NCBI GenBank assembly: GCA_022599575.1
Contig: JAHZMA010000122.1
Coordinates: forward strand, 1-32,552
Direction: 5' to 3'
DNA: 32,552 nt
DNA from: Alphaproteobacteria bacterium
GTDB taxonomy: Bacteria > Pseudomonadota > Alphaproteobacteria > JABAAW01 > JAHZMA01
Below are positions 10,038 through 17,296 of this stretch, piece by piece. Every line of letters begins with the position of its first letter. The stretch's first letter is position 1. A program made the position numbers and the translations under genes. The notes under the pieces were generated by a model. It was not told where the DNA came from. It made no database searches and saw only the letters and a program-made list of their open reading frames with translations.

Positions 10038-10859
10038 ATGAGTGAATTACTTTATTATGATATCAAGAATGTTGTGGGCGTTGTTCCTAGCCTAGCAAGC
10101 CAAATTGCCAGAGAATTGGGCAGACGGATTGTGGCAAGGCATTTGCGTGAAGGCGAACTAATTGATGATGAAAATAAATTATGCGAACGCTATGGCGTTA
10201 GCAAGTCGGTTATCCGCGAGGCGGTTAAACTGCTTGTCGGCAAAGGCTTGCTAGAAGTAAGACGTGGGCGTGGCAGTGGCATCAGGGTAAGGCGGCGCGC
10301 CAGCTGGAGTCTGCTAGATGATGACGTATTAGCATGGCACCAAAGTGTAGAACCAAGACCTGATTTTTTACGGCAATTAATGGATGTGCGCCAATTAATC
10401 GAACCGCAAGCGGCGGCATGGGCAGCCGAAACTGCAACCAAAAATCAAATCGAAGCAATTCACGAAGCGCAAGAAAAAATGCAACATGCGCCCACAATAC
10501 AGGATTTTGTTGTCGCTGATGCTTTGTTTCACCGCGCGATATTAAAGGCTGCCAATAATGAAATTATGATAGCGATGGAGGGGGTGATATTTTCGGCACT
10601 CTTAAGTTCAATCCGCCTCACCAATGCCGACCCTAGAAGCAACGAGAAATCGATGCCATTACATTTGCGGGTGATGAATGCGATAGAAGCAAGAGATTCG
10701 GTGGAAGCATCAGCAGCAATGAAAGAACATTTGGAGGATACGCGGACACGGTTATCTGGCGTTTTGTCACATACGGATGAAAACCATGATGAAACTGATA
10801 ATCAGCTAACAACTGCTTCCTCAATCAAGAAACACTCATCTGAATGGTGGGCAGATTAG
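10038..10859 (+). CDS. GntR-family transcriptional regulator, FCD (FadR) subfamily
   Basis: This DNA-binding repressor/activator responds to a small carboxylate or sugar-type ligand. Of its 273 residues, roughly 20-90 form the winged helix (LASQIARELGRRIVARHLRE, then GVSKSVIREAVKLLVGKGLL with the recognition helix, then EVRRGRGSGIRVR for the wing). Residues ~100-250 form the all-helical FCD effector domain, with a D-x3-H pattern in DALFHRAILKAANNE and His residues in LHLRVMNAIEARD and MKEHLEDTR, the usual metal-ligand set. It is clearly paralogous to the regulator at 25279-26022: both share an unusual N-terminal YYD(L/I) segment and the DDDVLAWHQS stretch. It precedes a sugar ABC importer in the same direction by 125 bases and probably controls it. 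Confidence 0.92.
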   Translation: MSELLYYDIKNVVGVVPSLASQIARELGRRIVARHLREGELIDDENKLCERYGVSKSVIREAVKLLVGKGLLEVRRGRGSGIRVRRRASWSLLDDDVLAWHQSVEPRPDFLRQLMDVRQLIEPQAAAWAAETATKNQIEAIHEAQEKMQHAPTIQDFVVADALFHRAILKAANNEIMIAMEGVIFSALLSSIRLTNADPRSNEKSMPLHLRVMNAIEARDSVEASAAMKEHLEDTRTRLSGVLSHTDENHDETDNQLTTASSIKKHSSEWWAD

Positions 10860-10984
10860 TGGGGGTGCATGAAAAAGATGATAATCACATTTATGCAAAC
10901 CAATAATCTCAATCATGGGATAATATCCGCCAGATAAATAAACGCATGATTGCGTCAAACCAAACATCGTAAAGGAGAAATAAG

Positions 10985-12040
10985 ATGTTATTTAACTTAA
11001 AAAAATCCCTGTTAGTCGGGGTAGTCTCTTTATTTGCTTTTAGCACCAACGCTATGGCAAAAGATATGGTGGCGTTATTGCTTCCAGAAAATGTTAATCC
11101 ACGCTGGGAACAGCAAGATGCAGCAGCCTTTGTTCGCACCATGAAAAAAATTGCACCTAAAATTAAGGTAGAGGTTTTTAATGCGAATAATGATACTGCC
11201 ACCCAACAGCGGCAAGCCGAACAGGCGTTAACGCAAGGGGCGAAAGTGCTGATTGTGATTCCGATTGATGGCGAAAGTTCAGCAATCATTGCCGATACCG
11301 CCGCTGAAGAAGGCATACCAACCATTGCTTATGATCGCATGATTAATTCAAAAAACACAACTTTCTGGGTGCAAGCGGATTTAGAAGGTATGGGTTACGA
11401 CCAAGCCATGCATGTTATCAAAAACACCAAAAAAGGTGATACATTGGTTTTGCTGAAAGGCTCACCGACCGATCCTAATGCGGCTGTTATTCATAATGGG
11501 CAACTTCGCGCCTTGAATAAATTATTCGCCAATGGTGACCGTGTTTTAGGTTATGAAAACTGGACGCAAGGCTGGGATCCTGCCATTGCAAGACGCTCGA
11601 TGGACCAAGCATTAACCAAGCTAAATAATAACGTTCAAGGTGTTGTTTCATCGAATGATGGCAATGCAGGTGCGGCAGTTGCGGCATTGGAAGAGCAAGG
11701 TTTAGCGGGCACAATGCCTATTTCAGGGCTTGATTGCACAGTGCAAGCGCAACAACTTATTCTGTTGGGCAAGCAAACTCAGTGCGGCTGGCGTCCACTT
11801 GAAGATATGGCGGCGGCAGCGGCTAAAGTAACTGTTCGGTTGGTGCAAGGCAAAGATTTTTCTGACCTAGCCCCACAAACTGTTACCAATGGCGTTGGTG
11901 CCAAAGTTGCCTATGTGCCTGTTGGCTCATATTCAGCGGTTGGTGCAAAAGGTGTTGCTTATGTGATTAAAAATGATAAGTCAATCACCAAGAAAATGGT
12001 CTGTCAAGGCGATGCCAAAAAGACCAAATTCTGCAAATAA
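10985..12040 (+). CDS. CUT2-type sugar ABC transporter periplasmic binding protein (XylF-like)
   Basis: This periplasmic binding protein of the LacI/ribose-binding fold delivers a pentose or hexose to the ABC importer encoded next. The 351-residue product has a signal peptide (LKKSLLVGVVSLFAFSTNAMA, cleavage after AMA). The first lobe contains LLLPENVNPRWEQQDAAAF and the sugar-stacking segment ALTQGAKVLIVIPIDGESSA. The hinge/second lobe has EEGIPTIAYDRMI, GSPTDPNAAVIHNGQ, GVVSSNDGNAGAAVAALEEQ and ISGLDCTVQAQQLI. The PIDG...AYDRMI and NDGNA...GLD patterns are those of XylF/xylose-type proteins. A strong AAAGGAG precedes the start. An unusual C-terminal tail carries two Cys near KKMVCQGDAKKTKFCK. 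Xylose is a plausible ligand but is not proven. Confidence 0.88.
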   Translation: MLFNLKKSLLVGVVSLFAFSTNAMAKDMVALLLPENVNPRWEQQDAAAFVRTMKKIAPKIKVEVFNANNDTATQQRQAEQALTQGAKVLIVIPIDGESSAIIADTAAEEGIPTIAYDRMINSKNTTFWVQADLEGMGYDQAMHVIKNTKKGDTLVLLKGSPTDPNAAVIHNGQLRALNKLFANGDRVLGYENWTQGWDPAIARRSMDQALTKLNNNVQGVVSSNDGNAGAAVAALEEQGLAGTMPISGLDCTVQAQQLILLGKQTQCGWRPLEDMAAAAAKVTVRLVQGKDFSDLAPQTVTNGVGAKVAYVPVGSYSAVGAKGVAYVIKNDKSITKKMVCQGDAKKTKFCK

Positions 12041-12055
12041 TCATCGGGAATATTA

Positions 12056-12886
12056 ATGGCTTCGAACAAGCAAACGGTGGGGCAGCAGTCTGCTCCACCA
12101 ATTTCCGCAACAGCGCATTTATCTGTGCGCGGTATTCACAAACGCTTTGGTGGTGTTCATGCGCTGCAAAATGTTGATTTTGAGGTGGCGCGTGGTGAAG
12201 TGATGGCACTGGTTGGCGATAATGGCGCAGGCAAATCAACCTTAATGAAAGTGCTTGCAGGCGCACATAGGGCTGATGAAGGGCAGTTTTTTTTAGATGG
12301 CAAACCCGTCAATGTGGCAAGTCCGAATGATGCCACTGCTTTGGGCATTCAAATTGTCTATCAAGATTTAGCATTATGCGAAAATCTTGATGTGGCAGCA
12401 AACCTATCGCTGGGTGCTGAGCCTGTCAAAAATGGTTGGGGTTTCTTGCCCCGATTACTCCGCCCTCTTGATGATTTGGCAATGGAAGTGAAAGCAAAAC
12501 AAGCGATTGATAGGCTAGAAGTCCGCACTTTGCAATCGGTGCGCGCCAAAGTCGGCGGCTTATCTGGCGGGCAACGCCAAGCGATTGCAATTGCACGTGC
12601 TGTTGGCACACAAAGCTCGGTGGTGATGCTTGATGAACCAACTGCTGCACTTGGTGTGGCACAAACAAAACAAGTGCTAGAGATTGTTAAGCGTCTGCGC
12701 GATACCAATCATGCGGTGATTTATATCTCTCACAATATGCGCGATATTTTTGACGTATCCGATAGAATTACAGTATTGCGGCATGGTGGCAATGTGGCAA
12801 CCTACCAAACATCACAAATCAATGCTGACGAAATTGTGGTGGCGATGACCCGCGGTTTAGATAAAGAAGCTGATAATGCAGCCTGA
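12056..12886 (+). CDS. Single-domain CUT2-type sugar ABC transporter ATPase
   Basis: This cytoplasmic ATPase powers the preceding binding protein and following permease. The 276 residues carry one complete nucleotide-binding domain: Walker A GDNGAGKSTLMK near residue 60, Q-loop IVYQDLALCENL, signature LSGGQRQAIAIARA, Walker B VVMLDEPTAAL and H-loop YISHNMRDI. Most CUT2 ATPases (RbsA, XylG, MglA) are about 500 residues with two fused domains, the second degenerate. Here only the active domain is present, as in the fructose importer protein FrcA, so a homodimer is implied. The frame ends cleanly and overlaps the next gene by 11 bases, so it is not a truncated long form. The ribosome site is weak (GGGA); coupling to the upstream gene 15 bases away is likely. 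Confidence 0.9.
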   Translation: MASNKQTVGQQSAPPISATAHLSVRGIHKRFGGVHALQNVDFEVARGEVMALVGDNGAGKSTLMKVLAGAHRADEGQFFLDGKPVNVASPNDATALGIQIVYQDLALCENLDVAANLSLGAEPVKNGWGFLPRLLRPLDDLAMEVKAKQAIDRLEVRTLQSVRAKVGGLSGGQRQAIAIARAVGTQSSVVMLDEPTAALGVAQTKQVLEIVKRLRDTNHAVIYISHNMRDIFDVSDRITVLRHGGNVATYQTSQINADEIVVAMTRGLDKEADNAA

Positions 12887-14099
12887 TAGCAAACAAAACC
12901 TTACTCTTCTTGACCGATTTCGGGCGTTACGCGAAACGCAATTCGGCACATTTGTACCCGTATTACTGGCATTAGTCGCGATTTGGGGCTATTTTGGTTT
13001 GGCATTACCGCTTTATGATTTATTCACTGGCGAGGCGGAGAGTTTTCGGACAATTTTTTTAAGCCCGCGTAATATTTACAATCTCTTCATGCAATCAGCC
13101 GTGATTGCAACATTGGCTGTCGGTATCACGATGGTATTGTTGCTAGGCGATATTGACCTTTCCGCCGCCGCTACTGCTGGCGTTTGCGCCGCCTTGTTAG
13201 GCGTGTTGGTATTAAGCGGTGTACCTGGTTGGCTTGCTTGCCTGATTGTGATTTGTGTCGGCATTATCATGGGGGTGGCACAAGGCGCATTGGTTGCCTA
13301 TGTTAGCATTCCATCTTTTGTGGTAACGCTTGCGGGCCTATTGGGCTATCAAGGCGTGATGCAAAAAATCTTGCCAACGGGCAATCTTAATGTGAGCGAC
13401 CCCTTTGTGCGTGGCTTTGCACGGGTGCTCATTCCTGATATTTGGGGCTTACTGATTGGCATCGCAGTCGTGGCGTTATTTGCTTTTATGAATTTACGCA
13501 AACAAGCAAAACGCAAAAAGATGGGGCTAGAATTAGATACGCCCTTAACTCTGTGGGCGCAAGTGATTATTTTTGGAGTGATTGTGATTGCGGTTATTTT
13601 AACGCTTAATGCCTATCGCTCACTGCCATTATTATTATTGTTACTGCTTGCCATCACCGCGTTTTTAGGCTGGATGACAACCTCCACACCTTTTGGGCGG
13701 TCAATGTTTGCGGTGGGCGGCAATGCCGAAAGCGCAAGGCGTGTCGGCATGAAAGTGAAACGAATTCGCGTGGCTGCTTTTGGTTTTGTAGGGCTGATGG
13801 CGGCCATTGGCGGTATTTTTGGGGCATCGCGCTATGGCTCGGTATCTTACACATCTTTTGCGGGTGGCTCGCTGTTACTAGAAGCGATTGGCGCGGCAGT
13901 AATTGGTGGCACTTCTTTATTTGGCGGGCGCGGGTCGGTATGGAACGCTATTTTGGGCGCGCTGGTGATTGGCTCATTGGGCAATGGTTTAGACTTAACG
14001 GGGGCAAGTGCTGCCGATAAATTAATGGTCTCTGGCGCAATCTTAATATTAGCAGTGGCGATTGACGCCATCTCGCGCAATGAACATAGCGGGCGTTAG
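12876..14099 (+). CDS. CUT2-type sugar ABC transporter permease (XylH-like)
   Basis: This inner-membrane channel subunit has 407 residues and about ten to twelve hydrophobic segments, long for the family and close to XylH. Conserved features are AVGITMVLLLGDIDLSAAAT (the family I/G-D-I-D-L-S motif), AYVSIPSFVVTLAGLLGYQG, the cytoplasmic coupling segment FAVGGNAESARRVGMKVKRI, and IGGTSLFGGRGSVWNAILGA. A Lys/Arg-rich loop (RKQAKRKKMG) near residue 210 is the extension typical of xylose-type permeases. The start overlaps the ATPase by 11 bases, indicating translational coupling. Gene order is binding protein, ATPase, permease. No catabolic sugar enzyme is adjacent, so the transported sugar is inferred only from similarity. 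Confidence 0.92.
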   Translation: MQPDSKQNLTLLDRFRALRETQFGTFVPVLLALVAIWGYFGLALPLYDLFTGEAESFRTIFLSPRNIYNLFMQSAVIATLAVGITMVLLLGDIDLSAAATAGVCAALLGVLVLSGVPGWLACLIVICVGIIMGVAQGALVAYVSIPSFVVTLAGLLGYQGVMQKILPTGNLNVSDPFVRGFARVLIPDIWGLLIGIAVVALFAFMNLRKQAKRKKMGLELDTPLTLWAQVIIFGVIVIAVILTLNAYRSLPLLLLLLLAITAFLGWMTTSTPFGRSMFAVGGNAESARRVGMKVKRIRVAAFGFVGLMAAIGGIFGASRYGSVSYTSFAGGSLLLEAIGAAVIGGTSLFGGRGSVWNAILGALVIGSLGNGLDLTGASAADKLMVSGAILILAVAIDAISRNEHSGR

Positions 14100-14110
14100 C
14101 AATTGTAGAA

Positions 14111-14156
14111 TATCACAGAAATATCTTGTATCTTTCAACATATCGATGCTATGTTG
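14111..14156 (+). promoter_or_regulatory. choX upstream operator (CAACATA-N7-TATGTTG)
   Basis: A 7-base perfect inverted repeat, CAACATA at 14136-14142 and TATGTTG at 14150-14156, lies 37 bases before the choX start. It shares its arms with the site overlapping the TRAP promoter (7320-7343) and its left flank (TATCACA-x-AAATAT) with 8766-8822. It is probably the binding site of a dimeric regulator of choline uptake. Confidence 0.6.
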
Positions 14157-14192
14157 TATATCTGATAGTTTATCAAATATGAGGAATGAAAA

Positions 14193-15143
14193 ATGAAAAA
14201 TAATTTATTGCAAAAAATTGCTAAAATGCTGGCTGTGGTAGCGCTGATTACTGTAGGCGGTATTGGCAATGCGATGGCAAAATGCGAACGCGTTGTGTTT
14301 GCCGATGTGGGCTGGACTGATATTACTGCAACAACCGCAACCGCATCAGTGATTCTAGAAGCTTTAGGCTATAAAGCCGATAGCAAAGTGTTGAGCGTGC
14401 CTGTTAGCTATAAGGGTATGGATAATGGCGACATTGATGTGTTCTTAGGCAATTGGATGCCAACCATGGAAGCTGATATTGCGCCTTATCGCAAAAAAGG
14501 TTCGGTGAAATCATACGGCCCTAATTTACGCGGTGCAAAATACACATTGGCAGTGCCAAAATACAGCTATGATAAAGGGTTGAAAACTTTTGCCGATATT
14601 GCCAAATTCAGCAAATCGCTTGATGGAAAAATCTATGGTATTGAGCCGGGTAATGATGGTAACCGTGTGATTCAAAGCATGATTGATGGCAATCATTTTA
14701 AGCTTAAAGGGTTTAAGGTAGTTGAATCTTCCGAACAAGGCATGTTGGCGCAAGTATCACGCGCTGCACGAAAAAAACAAGATATCGTATTTTTAGGTTG
14801 GGAACCGCACCCGATGAACAGCAATTTTGAGCTTGCTTATTTAGAAGGTGGCGATGAGTTTTTTGGTCCTAATTTGGGGGGCGCAGAAGTGTTTACCAAT
14901 ACTCGTAAAGATTTTGTAAAAGATTGCCCGAATGCTGGTAAATTTATCCAAAATCTCAGCTTCACGCTTGCGATGGAAAATCAGATTATGGGTTATATTC
15001 TTAATGATGGTATGGATGCTGATAAGGCCGCTATAAAATGGCTGAAAGATAATCCTAACGCTGTTACACCTTGGCTTAAAGGCGTAAAAACCCAAAAAGG
15101 CAAAGATGGCTTATCGGCTGTTAAGAAAGAATTAGGGCTGTAA
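14193..15143 (+). CDS. choX: Choline ABC transporter periplasmic binding protein ChoX
   Basis: This is a periplasmic choline (and weaker acetylcholine/betaine) receptor of the OpuAC/ProX class. The 316 residues begin with a signal peptide (LLQKIAKMLAVVALITVGGI, cleavage after NAMA). The mature protein shows the ChoX ligand-box segments: VVFADVGWTDITATTATASV with the first cage Trp and the adjacent Asp, IDVFLGNWMPTMEADI with the second Trp, and DIVFLGWEPHPMN with the third. The aromatic cage that binds the trimethylammonium group by cation-pi contacts is therefore present. The TTATASV context is much closer to choline than to general betaine receptors. A GAGGAA ribosome site precedes the start. 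It is the first gene of choXWV. Confidence 0.92.
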   Translation: MKNNLLQKIAKMLAVVALITVGGIGNAMAKCERVVFADVGWTDITATTATASVILEALGYKADSKVLSVPVSYKGMDNGDIDVFLGNWMPTMEADIAPYRKKGSVKSYGPNLRGAKYTLAVPKYSYDKGLKTFADIAKFSKSLDGKIYGIEPGNDGNRVIQSMIDGNHFKLKGFKVVESSEQGMLAQVSRAARKKQDIVFLGWEPHPMNSNFELAYLEGGDEFFGPNLGGAEVFTNTRKDFVKDCPNAGKFIQNLSFTLAMENQIMGYILNDGMDADKAAIKWLKDNPNAVTPWLKGVKTQKGKDGLSAVKKELGL

Positions 15144-15163
15144 TAACAGCACCGTAAAATATT

Positions 15164-16081
15164 ATGGAGTGGTTGGTTAATCATAAATTGCCCATCGGAA
15201 ATTGGATGGATAAAGCGGTTGATTGGCTAACCACTTATCTGGGTTGGTTTTTTGATAGCATTGCGTTTTCAATGCAAATTATCATCAACACTCTCATCTG
15301 GCTATTACAAACACCGCACCCTTTTATCATCATCGCGATTTTTGCCTTATTGGCATATTTGCTACAAAATTCGTTAAAATTGACTGTGGCAGTGATACTC
15401 TCATGCCTGCTAATTATCAATTTTGACCTATGGTATGAAACCACCGAAACCTTGGTATTGGTGATTTCTTCTGCCTTCATTTGCATGGGTTTTGGTGTGC
15501 CGCTAGGGATTATCTGTGCGCGCAAACCAAAATTTTACACATTCTTGCGCCCTGTTTTAGATTTAATGCAAACCATTCCCACTTTCGTCTATCTTATTCC
15601 CGCATTGATTTTATTTGGTTTAGGCGCGGTACCAGGTTTATTTGCAACTGTAATTTTTGCGATTCCTGCCCCTATTCGCCTCACCTATTTGGGCATTTCT
15701 TCAACGCCCGTTAGTCTGATAGAAGCAGGCGAGGTGTTCGGCGCAACCAAGAAGCAATTGCTATGGAAAGTGCAAATCCCTTATGCCATGCCACAAATTA
15801 AAGCGGGGCTAACGCAAACCATCATGCTATCATTATCAATGGTGGTGATTGCCGCTTTGGTGGGCGCCGATGGTTTAGGCGTTACCACATTACGCGCCTT
15901 AAATCAGGTGAATATCGCCAAAGGTTTTGAGGTTGGCATCGCGATTGTGCTAGTGGCAATCATGCTAGACCGTGTGCTCAACCGTAGCGAAAATGCGGCG
16001 ATAAAACCCAATCCGTTACTGATGAAATGCAAGCAACTGTTCCAAAAAATGCGGCATCTTAAAATGCGTGGCATCTCATAA
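15164..16081 (+). CDS. choW: Choline ABC transporter permease ChoW
   Basis: This is the inner-membrane subunit of the choline importer. The 305 residues start with an amphipathic N-terminal region (GNWMDKAVDWLTTYLGWFFD), then about six to seven membrane helices. The BPD permease core shows PVLDLMQTIPTFVYLIPALI, and the coupling loop SLIEAGEVFGATKKQLLWKV is followed by QIPYAMPQIKAGLTQTIMLS, the ProW-type EAA motif. ALVGADGLGVTTLRALNQVN near the end is diagnostic for glycine betaine/choline permeases. It follows choX by 20 bases. Its stop overlaps the next start in TAATG, indicating translational coupling. Confidence 0.92.
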   Translation: MEWLVNHKLPIGNWMDKAVDWLTTYLGWFFDSIAFSMQIIINTLIWLLQTPHPFIIIAIFALLAYLLQNSLKLTVAVILSCLLIINFDLWYETTETLVLVISSAFICMGFGVPLGIICARKPKFYTFLRPVLDLMQTIPTFVYLIPALILFGLGAVPGLFATVIFAIPAPIRLTYLGISSTPVSLIEAGEVFGATKKQLLWKVQIPYAMPQIKAGLTQTIMLSLSMVVIAALVGADGLGVTTLRALNQVNIAKGFEVGIAIVLVAIMLDRVLNRSENAAIKPNPLLMKCKQLFQKMRHLKMRGIS

Positions 16082-17139
16082 TGGCGCAATCATCTGCATC
16101 ACAGCCACTTGTTGATTTCCAGAATGTCTCGGTGATGTTTGGCGATAATCCTATGCCCGCTTTGCAACTTGCCAAACAAGGACAAAATCGCGCGCAAATA
16201 GCTGAAAAATTTCCGCAAAACACATTGGGCGTGGTGGATTGTAATTTGCAAGTTCAACAAGGCGAAATTATGGTGCTGATGGGGCTTTCGGGCTCTGGCA
16301 AAACCACTTTATTACGCACCGTTAACGGCTTAAATCCTATCACCGATGGCGCGGTTAAAATTTTAGATGGCAATATCCACGATGGTTGGGATTACATCAA
16401 TATTGCGGGCATCAGCGATGAAAAATTATGCTATGTTCGCACCAATTTGGTCGCCAAAGTTTTTCAAAATTTTGCCTTATTGCCATGGCGCAATGTTGCC
16501 GATAATGTTGCATTAGGGCTTGAAATATCGGGCGTGCCGATGGCTGAACGCATGAAACGCGTGCATCAACAATTAGAGATTGTTGGGCTTACGGGCATGG
16601 CGCATAAGAAAATTTCGGAATTATCGGGCGGTATGCAACAAAGGGTAGGGTTAGCGCGCGCTTTTACCATGAATGCACCATTATTGCTGATGGACGAGCC
16701 TTTCAGCGCATTAGACCCGCTTATCCGCACACGCATGCAAGATGAGTTGCTTAGCTTTCGCGAACAATTGCAATCCACCATTATTTTTGTCAGCCACGAT
16801 CTAGATGAGGCAATCCGTATCGGCAGCCGTATCGCTATCATGCAAGATGGACGTATCGTGCAATGTGATGCCCCTGTTGATATTCTACTGAAACCCAAAA
16901 ATCAATATGTGCGTGATTTTGTGGCGCATATCAATCCGCTAAATGTGCTAACCGCTAATGAGCTGATGGTAGCAGGCAAACATGATAAAGCGCAGCTAAC
17001 AATGCCACATGATGCCCCGATGGAAGAAATTATCGCCGCCTTGCTTTCAGGGCATAAAGATATTAATGTCAGCAATGGTGATAATATTATCGGCATGATA
17101 GATTACGAGAAAATTACCAAAGCCTTATCGCGTAAGTGA
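16081..17139 (+). CDS. choV: Choline ABC transporter ATPase ChoV
   Basis: This is the cytoplasmic ATPase of the choline importer, 352 residues. The N-terminal FGDNPMPALQLAKQGQNRAQ preceding the first strand is the extension seen in ChoV/ProV proteins. Motifs are Walker A GLSGSGKTTLLR, Q-loop KVFQNFALLPWRNVADNV, signature LSGGMQQRVGLARAF, Walker B LLMDEPFSALDPLIRTRMQD and H-loop FVSHDLDEAIRIG. The C-terminal part after about residue 280 is short and holds at most one CBS-like unit (GDNIIGMIDYEKI). The paired CBS ionic-strength sensor of osmoregulatory ProV is thus absent or reduced, which fits nutrient uptake. Start and upstream stop share one base. A hairpin follows at 17187. Confidence 0.92.
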   Translation: MAQSSASQPLVDFQNVSVMFGDNPMPALQLAKQGQNRAQIAEKFPQNTLGVVDCNLQVQQGEIMVLMGLSGSGKTTLLRTVNGLNPITDGAVKILDGNIHDGWDYINIAGISDEKLCYVRTNLVAKVFQNFALLPWRNVADNVALGLEISGVPMAERMKRVHQQLEIVGLTGMAHKKISELSGGMQQRVGLARAFTMNAPLLLMDEPFSALDPLIRTRMQDELLSFREQLQSTIIFVSHDLDEAIRIGSRIAIMQDGRIVQCDAPVDILLKPKNQYVRDFVAHINPLNVLTANELMVAGKHDKAQLTMPHDAPMEEIIAALLSGHKDINVSNGDNIIGMIDYEKITKALSRK

Positions 17140-17186
17140 CAATAAATAACAGCGACACAGTGTAAGAGACAGGGAATCCACAAAAA

Positions 17187-17202
17187 GCGAGGCTTGCCTC
17201 GC
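17187..17202. terminator. GC-rich hairpin downstream of choV
   Basis: GCGAGGC-TT-GCCTCGC is a perfect 7-base inverted repeat 48 bases after the choV stop. It has no downstream T-tract, so it is a weak terminator candidate. The rest of the 17140-17296 gap holds only the promoter region of the lipoprotein gene. Confidence 0.45.
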
Positions 17203-17296
17203 CATCGAGAATACGAAAAAACAAGCTGTAACATTGCATCCCATCTGCAAATATCATATATTCAACCTATAAACCGCATCATAAGGAGAAAAGCTC

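Noticed and set aside
14100-14192. Riboswitch upstream of choX
   Set aside because: The gap is under 100 bases, with only the short operator-like inverted repeat and no aptamer-like conserved fold.
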